Shown one piece after another: positions 54,001 to 62,721 of a stretch of DNA of 62,755 bases. The stretch lies in the NCBI GenBank assembly GCA_028693085.1, contig JAQUWC010000003.1:1-62755 (forward strand), read 5' to 3'. The stretch comes from UBA5266 sp002411545. Lineage in GTDB: Bacteria > Bacteroidota > Bacteroidia > Bacteroidales > WCHB1-69. The notes below the pieces were generated by a model that was not told the origin of the DNA, searched no databases, and saw nothing but the letters and a program-made list of their open reading frames with translations. Each line of letters starts with the position of its first letter. The stretch's first letter is position 1. The translations under genes and the position numbers were made by a program.

Positions 54001-57000
54001 ATGACACCTTACAATATAATATTTACGGTTGTGATACGCTATTGAATGGCCAATATACGATAGGAGTCAGTGGAGCAGATTATGTGAGTTTTCAAGACGC
54101 GCTACAAGCAATGATACGATGCGGTATTAACGGACCGGTAACTTTTAGGGTGAATGATGGTGTATACAATGAAAATCTATACATAAATACAGCTTTAATT
54201 CTCGGTTCAAATTCACAAAATACCATTTCGTTTGTTTCGACAAGCGGTAATGCGGCTAATGTAATACTAGGAAATCATCAGGCATTAGGAGCAAGTGCTT
54301 TGGTACTTGATGGAGCCAGCAACCTTATTTTTAAAGATATAACGATAGGATTAAACAGCGAAAATACCGGTGTTGCAGTTGAATTCTTAGGGATGTGCGA
54401 GAATATTGAATTTAATTCCTGTATCATTCAAACCTATGATCAAGCAACCTCAAACACGTATTGCGGCGTAAAATATTATAATTCCAGCTCATCATCAAAT
54501 TATTTGAAAAATGTAAAATTTGTACATAATCATATTGATGGTGGATATTATAATTTCTGGTTTTATTATTCCGCCGGCACTTCGTCGAATATGGGAAATA
54601 TGTCGGTAATCATCGATAGCAATACTTTGAGTAATGCTTATTATGCCGGTTTTTATACATATTATAACGGAAATTACCCCAGTGTTTCTTATAATACTAT
54701 TACTTCCCGTACCAATGAAAATGTGGGAACAGATTGGTATGGAATATATACCTATTATTACACCAACATTGAAAATATTGTAGGAAATAAAATTCAAAAT
54801 ATCAATGTACGCATTGCTCAACCGAGAGGTATTTATATTCATTACTATTTCAATTATACCTCTTACAGTGGTTCCGGTCAAGGATTAATTGCTAATAATG
54901 AGATTTTGTTATATGGTGCTAACGCCACTAATACATATCAAAACTTTGCCGGATTATATATTTATTATCCTTATTCGAGTACAAAGATATTACACAATAG
55001 TATTTATTTGTATGGAGCAGATCCCGCTACTTTAACAGGTGCCGCTTTATATGCGTATAATACAAGTACATCATATCTATTAAAAATACAAAATAATGTT
55101 TTTAGTACAGCGATAGCGAATAATGCAAATACGTGTTTAATTCCTTATTACATAAGTTCGTTAACCTATGCAAGGCCTAATTATGTAAATAGTGATTATA
55201 ATAATTACTACAACGCATATAATCAAAATGTGGCATATGCTGGGGAAGAATATACATTGGTAGATTTACGCGCAGCAAATATGCAAGATGCACATTCTGT
55301 CCAATACAATCCCGGATTTGCTAATTTACCTTTTTCTTTGATGCCTACTCATTGGACGATTTGTCCAAAAGAGGATCTTGTTTCGTTCGATATGTTAGGG
55401 AATGCCCGTGTAGTACTTACTTATAGTGGATGTTATCATGCCAATTATAGTAGCGATGCCGGTATAGTCGAGTTTATGAATATAGGCGAAAAAAATACGG
55501 CCGGACTTAATCCGTTAGATGTTCGCCTTGTGAATTATGGCAGTGCTGTCTTAAACAGCGTAACGATTCGTGCCTCTGTGGATGGTGTCCTAATACCTGC
55601 CGTTAACTTGACGGGCCTTGCATTAGTGCAAAATCAAGATACTATTATACATATTGGAAACTTTACTTCTGTATTGAATCATACAAACACTATCAAAGCA
55701 TGGACATCCAATCCTAACGGCATGCTCGATCAAAACAATTTGAACGATAGCATGTCCATTACTACCAAAGGGTGTGTTGAAGTTTTATCGGGGGTATATG
55801 ATATTGCAGGAGGAAACAATGATTTTGCCACTATTCAAGATGCTTTAAGTGCCTTAGAAGATTGTGGTATTGCAGGTCCTGTTGTCTTACGTCTGGCTAA
55901 CGGTATCTATCCAGATTTAAATAACGTAGGAACATTTACCGGAACCAACGAAACAAATACAATAACCTTTACTTCCCTTAGCGGAAATGCCGATGACGTA
56001 GTTATTGGCAGTCCTACTGATGTAGCTTTGTCACTCTTCGATGCCGGTCATTTACGTTTTGAAAATATTAGTATAGGGAATAGTTCATCTACTTATGGCG
56101 TTCAATTTATAAATCACAACGAAGATATAGTTTTTTATCAATGTAATATTTATTCTGCTCCGGGTATGAGTAGTACCAGTTATGCCGGAATTTATTACTA
56201 TAATTCTTCCGGCTCTACCAATACCTTAAAGAATGTGCGTATTGTAAAAAATAATATTTCGGGAGGGTATGCTAACATCTATTTCTATTATCCGGGAGGA
56301 AGTTCATCCAATATGACCAATATGTCGGTTACCATCGATAGCAATATTATGACCGATGCATATACGTATGGTCTCTATTCTTATTATAATGCAATGTATG
56401 AAAGCATTTCTTATAATACCATCATTACAGCTTCCGCTAGTACAACTCAATATGGTCTTTATTTAAATTATTACAATACAATTGTACATGGGATTAATGC
56501 AAACCGTCTGCGCATGCAATCTACTTCATCTGCATATGGAATAAGATGCTATTATATAAATAATCCTTCCTATGGAGCTCAATCTAATGCGCTAATTTCT
56601 AATAATGAGATTGTATGTCCGGAAGGGTCTTCGACCAAATACGGAATTTACACCTATTATACGAATGCTGATTTTTATAATAATTCCGTTTATTTAGCCG
56701 GAACCAGTACCAATTACGGTTTCTATATCAGTACAACCAGTTCCTCCTATTCCATGAATATTAAAAATAATATCTTCTATACGGCAACCACAGGTACAGG
56801 CTATCCGATTTATACCGGTACAGCCAATTATGCTAAAACAACCTATGGTACCGTCATAGATTATAATAATTATTATAGTACAGGTACATACGTAGGATAT
56901 ATAGCAGGTACTAAATCTACAATTTTCGATTTGCGAGCATCTACAGGCCAAGACCAAAATTCAGTTAGTACAAATGTAAGTTTTATGGATATTACGAAGG

Positions 57001-60000
57001 ATTTGCGATTACTTGCTTATTCCGGACTCAGCTGTCCGAAAATAGTGGATGAAGATATCGATGGGAAAAGCAGAAATGCTTCTACCTTTATGGGATGTTA
57101 TGAATCCGATTCCTTAGATGCTGCAATTTCTATGGGTGATATTAGTCATAATAGCACACAACTTCCATTGCCGGTATATGCAGTATTAACCAATAAGGGC
57201 TTAACAACTTTAAATAATGCCATACTTACTTGGTCGTTTAAAGATACGGTACGCATGTCGACACCTTGGACTGGTTCCTTAGATCAAGGAGAGACAGATA
57301 CCGTACTTTTGGGGAATGTAAGTTTAACCTACGGATCAGTTAATAATCTAAAATTATGGGTAAGTCTCCCCAATGGAGCTACAGATAATAATGTGGAAAA
57401 TGATACCGTAAAAGATGTAGTGTATGGATGTTATGGTCCCTTGAGTGGAGTATATACCATTGGAGGTCCAACTGCCGATTTTGCTACGATAGCCGACGCA
57501 TTGGAACCTATTACATATTGCGGTATTGTTGGACCCGTTACCTTTAGCCTTAACGATGGGACCTTTAATGAAAATGTGGTTATCAATATTCCTATCCCTG
57601 GTGCCAGTATACTCAATACAATTACCTTTACATCTACTAGCGGCAACCCGGCCAACGTGGTTATTGGTAGTAATCTTGAAAAAGCGGGTACGGCTTTGTT
57701 GATAGAGGGAATGAACTATTTGAATTTTACCAATATTACCATAGGACTTAACTCTGAATATACCGCTACAGCTGTAGAACTTAAAGGTATGTGCGAAAAT
57801 ATCCTATTTACAGGATGTAGAATACAATCCTATGACCAAGCCAATAGTACGATGTATTGTGGAGTTAAGTACCAAAGCTATAGTGGTGCTACAAATTACT
57901 TAAAGAATGTGAAATTTATTGGAAATCACATTGATGGGGGATATTATAATTTCTATTTATACTATTCTGCAGGTTCCTCTACTAATATGGAAGCTAGCGC
58001 TATGTCGGTTACTATCGATAGCAATGTCTTAAGCAATGCTTATTATGCCGGTGTTTATTCTTATTATTACGCTAACTATCCGAGTATTTCTTACAACACT
58101 ATTTTGGCACGTACCTCCGGAGTAGTCAATGCTGATTGGTATGGAATTTATACCTATTACTATCACAATGTAGAAAGAATGGTAAACAATAAAATCAAAA
58201 GTACTCATGCAAACATTACCAATCCACGCGGAATTTATATATATTACTACTTTAATTATTCTTCCTATGGTGGACTTGGCAGAGGGTTGATTGCTAACAA
58301 CGAAATTATTCTCCAAGGAGCTAATATGACAAGCGATTTCAATGCATTTACAGGGATATATATCTATTATCCTTATTCCAATATGCAGATTCTACACAAT
58401 TCTATTTATTTATATGGTACTGATCCCAATACGATGGCCGGTTGTGGAATTTATGCATATAACACAACGACATCCTACCAAATAACCATTAAGAATAACG
58501 ATATAGCCACCTATAAAGACGGCAGCAGTTTGTGCTATTTATATCCCTATTACGTTACTTCAGCTACCTATGCTGATGCTTCTTATATTGTTACAGATTA
58601 TAATAATTATTACAATGATAAGAATGCAAACATTGCATTTACTGGAGTAGAGCACACCTTAGCCAGCTTAAAGGTTGCTAATTTGCAAGATGAAAATTCT
58701 TTGAGTATCAATCCCGGATTTGGTTTGAATCCTACGAATCTTGTCCCTCAAAATTGGTCAACCTGTTTGATTGTGGATGAAGTTAACAATGATATCCATG
58801 GTGATCTACGATTGGGAAGAATTACCTATAAGGGTTGTTATACCGCTATTTTTGGCAATGATGCAGGAGTTACTGAATTTGTAGGTTTAGGCCAAAGAGT
58901 TACCGCCGGTTCCAACAATATTCAAGTTCGGATATTTAATTTCGGAAGTACTACCTTGCAAAGTGTCAATGTAACGGTGGAAGTTGATGGGATAGTACAA
59001 CCCACGATGAATCTGACAGGACTTAATTTAGCAAAATATCAAGATACGGTTATAACTGTAGGAACTTTCATGGCCTATGTGGATGCTATAAACGATTTAA
59101 GAGCATGGACATCCAATCCCAATGGAATTGTCGACGATAATTTCATCAACGATACCATGGCAATGCAAACTACCGGATGTTTTTTGGTGTTAGCCGGTGT
59201 GTATGATGTAGGAGGTGGCAATAACAACTTTGCCAGTTTAGAAGATGCTATGGAGGTATTAGAAAATTGTGGAGTGTCAGGTCCTGTTATATTACGCATA
59301 GCTGCCGGAAACTATCCTAACTTAGATACTTTGGGGGCTTATTTCGGAACCAGCGATGTTAATACGGTTACCTTTACTTCCTTAACCGGAAATGCAAATA
59401 GTGTTGTTTTAGGCGATACTATTAATACCGCTCTTACATTTGTTGATGCAAAACACCTGCGTTTTGAAAATGTAACTATTGGGAATACTTTATCCATGCG
59501 CGGGGTTGAATTTGTAAATACCAACGAAGATATTTCTTTCTATCAATGCAATATTTTGGCTACACCTGCGATGAACAGCTCGGACTATGCTCCTATTTAT
59601 TACTATAACTCTTCTAGTTCTTCCCATACCTTAAAAAATATTCGTATTGTTAAAAATAATATATACGGCGGATATGCCAATATTTACTTTTATTATCCGG
59701 GAGGTAGCTCATCAAATATGACAAATATGTCGGTTACAATTGACAGCAATACCATGACTAATGCTTATTATGCAGGATTGTATTCTTATTACTATTCTTA
59801 TTACAAAAGTGTGTCATATAATACCATTGTAACCGCTGCAGTAAGCGCTACACAATATGGTTTGTATGTGTATTATTACAACACTGTTGAAAATGGGATT
59901 ATCGGAAATCGTATACATATACAATCTACATCCGGAGGCAATGGTATTCGTTCGTATTATACCAACAGAAGTACGGCTTATGGTGCAAGAGGAAATGCTT

Positions 60001-62687
60001 TGATAGCGAATAATGAAATCATTAAGTTGCAAGGCTCTTCTACTTCCTATGGCTTTTATCAATATTATGGGAATGTTGATTTTATCAATAATTCCATATA
60101 TATAGCCGGCACCAGCACCTGTTATGGTATTTATGCAAGCACCATGAGTTCTACTTATAGCCGAAGATTCCTGAATAATAATATTTATACCAATACGACC
60201 TCATCTTCCAATTATCCTATCTATTATTCCAGTACAAATTATGCCCTTCCTTCCTATGGAAACATAGCTGATTATAATAATTACTATGGAACAGGTGCAT
60301 ATGTTGGTTATGTAGGCGGAGCAAAGACAACAATAGCTGATTTACGTCAAGCTACAACCCAAGATGCGCACTCCATCAGTATTCAACAACAATTTGTTGA
60401 TCCTACACAAAATCTGGAATTGTTGGAATATAGCGGCATGATTTGTAACATGCATACGTCTGTCTTATCAGATATTAATGGTAAGAGTCGTACGCGTATT
60501 ACGCCTATGGGAGCTTACTCCGTACATATTTATGAGGGCTACGATTTAGGCCTCAGTGCTATCGTTGAACCGGTAAATACTACTGATGTGTTCTGTTATC
60601 AAGATTTTGCTTCTGTTCGTGTGGAAATGCAAAACAATGGTAGCTATCCTATCAACTTCTCGGCTCAACCCGTTACCCTGCATTTGGATGTTAGTGGTGC
60701 CGTTACCTATCAAAAAGATACTATGTTATTGATGGGTGGATTAACACAAACTGAAAAAAGTATTTATACTTTGACAAACCTATTGCCTGTTAGTCAGAAC
60801 GGTAATTACCACATCAAAGTATCGTTGGCTTTAGATGCAGATACCCTTCATTTTGATGATACCATACAAGCTATTTATGTCATCGATAAAATTGTGTTAC
60901 CCTACGAAGTAAACTTCGATTCAGTTCCTAAAGGATTAGTGTTTAAACAAATAAACGGCACATCCGGCTGGACAGTTGAATCGGGCGATGGTATGAATCC
61001 TACCATTACTCCTTCACACGGACAAGGTCGTTTGCAATTTGCTTCGGCTACCGATAGAGGTTCTTTGGCTTCGGTAACCTTGCAACCCATCAATTTAAGA
61101 GGGACGGTTCAACCTAAATTAGAATTTTGGTATGCACACGATAATGCACCGGGAAGAGACTATACCGATGTGAAGATTTCGGTTGACGGTGGATTTACCT
61201 ATCAAACGATATTAAACGTACAACGTTCCAATTCTGCCTATACAACACCTACCTTTGTACGTCATGAAGTCGATTTATCACCCTATACTTCTTACTCTTG
61301 CGTTATACTAGGCTTTGAAGCAGGAAGCTTCGCCGGAGGTAATCAAAACATCGATAGCATTTCTATCAGTTCCTTGCAAGACCTATTGGTTGGATTTGAT
61401 TTGATTCCACAAAATGATTTCATCGCATGTGAATTAGATAATAAAACCTTAGCCGTTACCTTAAGCAACTTAACTACGCAAGATTTCTTGTTCGAAAGAA
61501 ATCCAAGCGAGTTGACGGTAGAAGTAAGCGGTGCCATTACTACTACCTATACTTATCCTTTAGTTAGTGGTAAAGTAACAGGAAGTTCTATCTTGACCGT
61601 TGTGCTGGATACTAATTTTGATTTCTCCATCAACGGAACCTATGATTTTAAAGCCTATATCCGAAAAGCAGACGACAATAAACTGAACGATACTGCCGTT
61701 ACATCACGTTTAATCAATGTTGATCTCGATATGTTGAGCATTGAACCGATTGGCGATAAAAGGATTGGCGATAGAATCTATCCGACACTTAGTTTTATGA
61801 ATACAGGTAATATGCCGATTAAAAACATTCCTTTGCATTTACAAATCAATAAAGCGGCTCATATAAGAGAAAGTGTCGATACCTTGTTGAATCCGGGTGA
61901 TACAATAAGCTATACCTTTATCACACCATCCTATGTGCCGACGGTTACTGAAACACAGCCTTTCTATTTACTCGAAATCGAATCAGAGTTAAGCTGTGAT
62001 GGTAATCAAGTCAATGATTTGGTGAGCGGTTATTATTCCGTGGTGTTCGATGAATATATTGATTTAGTCATTACTTCCGTTGAGAAACCCGATCCAAATG
62101 AGTGCGATTCAGGGTTAACTACCGTATATCCTATATTAAATATCAAGAATATAGGTACAGGTATTGCCAATAATATCATTCTTTATGTTACGGTCGACAG
62201 TGCAGGCACCATTCTAAAAAGTTATTCCGAAGAAGTGAACCTTATTGCAAACGGCGATAGCTTATTACATAGCTGTGTTACCGGATACAATGTGCCTAAT
62301 TTAAACGGTCAATATAAAGTAACTCTCTTTGTTAGCGTAGCAGATGAATCCGATCCCGTGAATAATACGGTTGATATCATGGCTTGTGCCATCTTAAACG
62401 ATGTAGGTGTCGATGCCTATAAGACTGTGGATTGGTCGATGGATCAAAACATCCCCAACCCGGCTTCTGCTAGTACACGCATCACATATCACATACCGCA
62501 AGATGGCTTGGTACGTTTCAGCTTAACGACTATTACGGGACAGCTAATCTATCGTCAAGATATTCCATCCGCAGCCGGATCACATGCTATTGATTTCGAT
62601 ACGCAACATCTGGCTGGTGGTATCTATTATTATAGCATGGAATATCAAGGCCAACGCATCGTGAAGAAGATGACCATACAGAAATAA
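48054..62687 (+). CDS. Giant T9SS surface protein 3 (seven beta-helix modules)
   Basis: 4877 aa in one unbroken frame. Signal peptide MKNMLRVLSGIMFICALSSN, cleaved probably after TAQ. Residues about 25-205 are the YVIVG/YSFSR-type domain shared with giant protein 2, then a CARDB-like domain. Seven modules follow, starting near residues 317, 878, 1440, 1993, 2575, 3126 and 3710, each a right-handed beta-helix with Tyr/Asn/Ser-rich rungs (GVYTVGG..DFAT, CGI.GPV, NTITFTS, VTIDSN, YNTI, ANNEII, DYNNYY) plus a CARDB-like linker. After residue about 4159 come a connector, a jelly-roll (about 4280-4443), CARDB-like domains, and a type A sorting domain (about 4790-4877; ending YQGQRIVKKMTIQK). No catalytic residues identified. 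A very long surface fibre or adhesin is the best inference. Confidence 0.95.
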   Translation: MKNMLRVLSGIMFICALSSNIVTAQNLITVGTGTNTYAYAPAYSLYNYSFSRMLYLSSDLQALSSGGKITHIAFYISTAQSGYTLNNQTVYMRGTTVASENTGYIDPTVTSNGCTQVWTGNLNVSNTGWVTIPLSTPFTLPAGQNLEIFWNNMHGSWFSTVYWQSTGVSYNAVSRGYSDNSFASATTSSLATATERPNIQITFLPSGRTAAVTEIVSPRSSIMLGGLLTAQANIANLGTDTITSCRINWSVNNVLYPPVYDSTLLLAGAAPTSITLGNYMCDSDQFNNITVWIDQAMPYDSAQVDDTLSFDFYACSYQFNGVYTVGGPTADYATLGEVLIHLTNCGVTGPTTFILNTGVYNQPIVLSGSIPGLSEINTVTFTSATQDADSVLIYAVGTTVQLNAAKHLRFSYLTLGNTSINSTYGVEFNNGAKDIDFYGCKINSYVFATSSSYAPVYYYGASGSGYKLEDVTFINNTLDGGYASMYLYYSGSGSGTDMSSMVIDSNVMTNAYYYGVYNYYYTYCSSFSHNVISMRASATTNYGMYFGGSYNTLDRMEGNKVRFRNTGSRYGIYFGSYLNRSESYNAFGPAYIVNNEILSDGGSTNYGIYLGSYPNAYLVYNSVYVAGSGTSYALYFPTMNSTYSLTVKNNMFIAAGSGTPYPLYSSSIDYVKPYNGTILDYNNYYGSKNSIAYIGNAVSDLQSMQTLTEQDVHSQNVYPNFVNLSQSLHTDGSMMIVESDVETKFDVEGDKRVIYTNMGCYNDYVISLNNDVTISNLLSPLDWQAPSTNIALDIKITNKATDTLKNVRIYWSINNSPVNFINYNCNLAWYEESEAITLDSIVLQSGVNSLLVYTTLPNGLSDANVFNDTLQAEIISCVPLSGNYTVGSQLADFVTLDEAIDYLNSCGVSGPTTLLLHAGDYVQTMTLTGSIPGLSASNAVTFTSLAQDPDSVKIYTNSTALELVEAKHLRFSYLTLGSTSSKSTYGVEFIDGALDVHFYACNIYANLLSTSSSYVPVYYSGSNGSGKRLENVSFVKNKLEGGYASFFLYYPGSGEDTSMSQIVIDSNIMLNAYYYGVRVYSYGYFPSISYNTISMRNSSTTNYVICFEGSYNTIDNMIGNKIRFGTTSSRYGIYISSANLNESPLYKASGPALIANNEIISTGGSSNYGIYFANTNVNAKVLHNSILLSGTSTSYAIRIPTMSAEYALNIKNNVFVTTSTGTAYPLYASSANYVKQSYGTTLDYNNYYSTGEYLAYISGTKSSLLDIQLASEQDAQSISQNPDFVNPSLDLHTSSTAMLVPLDSTMMYDIDRNQRLMFTNMGCYHDFVANNLDVSLQTLVSPTETSPTNQNTALEVMINNSGIDTLRSVRFYWSVNQSAIDSMDYACLISPLQNSEVVLLDSVMLHGGENTIKVYTAYPNGLVDANTVNDTLLVHIAACDTMLNGEYIVGTGGDFANVEKAFNTLMRCGINGPVELKCMPFTSGSFKLDVNVPGADSINTVTFSSLSGNPSDVKIVSTDGNALTLDGVSNYIFKNISIDATAGTNGVEFLNTCSNILFYGCNIMANPTTTSSSYTAVRYYQASGSTTYLSNISFIKNKISGGYHNMYFYYACGSSSKMSESLIRIDSNELTDAYYYGIYAYYYGNYKSVSYNTITSRATSSTFYAIYFNRYNTVQDGVIGNRIFLQNTSTGYGIRTYYINRSTSYAAQGNALIANNEVIGNAGGSTYGIYTQYSNADFYNNSIYLTGSSSCYGLYISSTSSTYSMNFLNNLFITTTSGTGYPIYTGTANYVTTSYGTVLDYNNYYSTGSYVGYISGTKTSLSALKSATLQDTNSVSIQPQFLGINNGLELLNYSGLSCLKLDGVSHDIRNVERDSLTFMGCYTPNSLDVALAPSTLTPDLANVHQGIIVAVKLQNPGKTTLTTSTITLSVDGVVTKVIPWSDSLVPGAEIPLYLDTMNVNAGSNDLRIWISNPNGSVDLNNDNDTLQYNIYGCDTLLNGQYTIGVSGADYVSFQDALQAMIRCGINGPVTFRVNDGVYNENLYINTALILGSNSQNTISFVSTSGNAANVILGNHQALGASALVLDGASNLIFKDITIGLNSENTGVAVEFLGMCENIEFNSCIIQTYDQATSNTYCGVKYYNSSSSSNYLKNVKFVHNHIDGGYYNFWFYYSAGTSSNMGNMSVIIDSNTLSNAYYAGFYTYYNGNYPSVSYNTITSRTNENVGTDWYGIYTYYYTNIENIVGNKIQNINVRIAQPRGIYIHYYFNYTSYSGSGQGLIANNEILLYGANATNTYQNFAGLYIYYPYSSTKILHNSIYLYGADPATLTGAALYAYNTSTSYLLKIQNNVFSTAIANNANTCLIPYYISSLTYARPNYVNSDYNNYYNAYNQNVAYAGEEYTLVDLRAANMQDAHSVQYNPGFANLPFSLMPTHWTICPKEDLVSFDMLGNARVVLTYSGCYHANYSSDAGIVEFMNIGEKNTAGLNPLDVRLVNYGSAVLNSVTIRASVDGVLIPAVNLTGLALVQNQDTIIHIGNFTSVLNHTNTIKAWTSNPNGMLDQNNLNDSMSITTKGCVEVLSGVYDIAGGNNDFATIQDALSALEDCGIAGPVVLRLANGIYPDLNNVGTFTGTNETNTITFTSLSGNADDVVIGSPTDVALSLFDAGHLRFENISIGNSSSTYGVQFINHNEDIVFYQCNIYSAPGMSSTSYAGIYYYNSSGSTNTLKNVRIVKNNISGGYANIYFYYPGGSSSNMTNMSVTIDSNIMTDAYTYGLYSYYNAMYESISYNTIITASASTTQYGLYLNYYNTIVHGINANRLRMQSTSSAYGIRCYYINNPSYGAQSNALISNNEIVCPEGSSTKYGIYTYYTNADFYNNSVYLAGTSTNYGFYISTTSSSYSMNIKNNIFYTATTGTGYPIYTGTANYAKTTYGTVIDYNNYYSTGTYVGYIAGTKSTIFDLRASTGQDQNSVSTNVSFMDITKDLRLLAYSGLSCPKIVDEDIDGKSRNASTFMGCYESDSLDAAISMGDISHNSTQLPLPVYAVLTNKGLTTLNNAILTWSFKDTVRMSTPWTGSLDQGETDTVLLGNVSLTYGSVNNLKLWVSLPNGATDNNVENDTVKDVVYGCYGPLSGVYTIGGPTADFATIADALEPITYCGIVGPVTFSLNDGTFNENVVINIPIPGASILNTITFTSTSGNPANVVIGSNLEKAGTALLIEGMNYLNFTNITIGLNSEYTATAVELKGMCENILFTGCRIQSYDQANSTMYCGVKYQSYSGATNYLKNVKFIGNHIDGGYYNFYLYYSAGSSTNMEASAMSVTIDSNVLSNAYYAGVYSYYYANYPSISYNTILARTSGVVNADWYGIYTYYYHNVERMVNNKIKSTHANITNPRGIYIYYYFNYSSYGGLGRGLIANNEIILQGANMTSDFNAFTGIYIYYPYSNMQILHNSIYLYGTDPNTMAGCGIYAYNTTTSYQITIKNNDIATYKDGSSLCYLYPYYVTSATYADASYIVTDYNNYYNDKNANIAFTGVEHTLASLKVANLQDENSLSINPGFGLNPTNLVPQNWSTCLIVDEVNNDIHGDLRLGRITYKGCYTAIFGNDAGVTEFVGLGQRVTAGSNNIQVRIFNFGSTTLQSVNVTVEVDGIVQPTMNLTGLNLAKYQDTVITVGTFMAYVDAINDLRAWTSNPNGIVDDNFINDTMAMQTTGCFLVLAGVYDVGGGNNNFASLEDAMEVLENCGVSGPVILRIAAGNYPNLDTLGAYFGTSDVNTVTFTSLTGNANSVVLGDTINTALTFVDAKHLRFENVTIGNTLSMRGVEFVNTNEDISFYQCNILATPAMNSSDYAPIYYYNSSSSSHTLKNIRIVKNNIYGGYANIYFYYPGGSSSNMTNMSVTIDSNTMTNAYYAGLYSYYYSYYKSVSYNTIVTAAVSATQYGLYVYYYNTVENGIIGNRIHIQSTSGGNGIRSYYTNRSTAYGARGNALIANNEIIKLQGSSTSYGFYQYYGNVDFINNSIYIAGTSTCYGIYASTMSSTYSRRFLNNNIYTNTTSSSNYPIYYSSTNYALPSYGNIADYNNYYGTGAYVGYVGGAKTTIADLRQATTQDAHSISIQQQFVDPTQNLELLEYSGMICNMHTSVLSDINGKSRTRITPMGAYSVHIYEGYDLGLSAIVEPVNTTDVFCYQDFASVRVEMQNNGSYPINFSAQPVTLHLDVSGAVTYQKDTMLLMGGLTQTEKSIYTLTNLLPVSQNGNYHIKVSLALDADTLHFDDTIQAIYVIDKIVLPYEVNFDSVPKGLVFKQINGTSGWTVESGDGMNPTITPSHGQGRLQFASATDRGSLASVTLQPINLRGTVQPKLEFWYAHDNAPGRDYTDVKISVDGGFTYQTILNVQRSNSAYTTPTFVRHEVDLSPYTSYSCVILGFEAGSFAGGNQNIDSISISSLQDLLVGFDLIPQNDFIACELDNKTLAVTLSNLTTQDFLFERNPSELTVEVSGAITTTYTYPLVSGKVTGSSILTVVLDTNFDFSINGTYDFKAYIRKADDNKLNDTAVTSRLINVDLDMLSIEPIGDKRIGDRIYPTLSFMNTGNMPIKNIPLHLQINKAAHIRESVDTLLNPGDTISYTFITPSYVPTVTETQPFYLLEIESELSCDGNQVNDLVSGYYSVVFDEYIDLVITSVEKPDPNECDSGLTTVYPILNIKNIGTGIANNIILYVTVDSAGTILKSYSEEVNLIANGDSLLHSCVTGYNVPNLNGQYKVTLFVSVADESDPVNNTVDIMACAILNDVGVDAYKTVDWSMDQNIPNPASASTRITYHIPQDGLVRFSLTTITGQLIYRQDIPSAAGSHAIDFDTQHLAGGIYYYSMEYQGQRIVKKMTIQK
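49002..60530 (+). repeat. Array of seven ~1.7-kb beta-helix coding modules
   Basis: Module starts at about 49002, 50685, 52372, 54032, 55778, 57431 and 59181 (spacings 1683, 1687, 1660, 1746, 1653, 1750). Each opens with a Gly-x-Tyr phrase such as GVYTIGGPTADFAT and passes through CG(I/V).GP. Modules 1 and 2 resemble each other most (LSGSIPGLS and LTGSIPGLS). Confidence 0.9.
52372..60530 (+). repeat. Higher-order B-A-B-A-B duplication, period ~3.4 kb
   Basis: Modules 4 and 6 share YDQA, CENI and HNSIYLYG.DP text; modules 5 and 7 share GGNN.FA and GGYANIYFYYPGGSSSNM; modules 3 and 5 share TGYPIYTGTANY and STG.YVGYI.GTK. Start distances 4-6 (3399 bp) and 5-7 (3403 bp), and the module 3-5 distance at TGYPIYTGTANY (about 3407 bp), agree closely, which means the two-module unit was copied as a whole. 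Confidence 0.8.
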
Positions 62688-62721
62688 ACAGTTTCATTGT
62701 ACATTTAGTTATTAATAAGGG

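Noticed and set aside
49002..60530. CRISPR-like or satellite reading of the long repeats
   Set aside because: The repeats are 1.7-kb protein modules in one coding frame; there are no short direct repeats with unique spacers.
24379..62687. Giant proteins as proteases or polysaccharide lyases
   Set aside because: No peptidase, hydrolase or lyase motif was seen; beta-helix alone does not show lyase activity.
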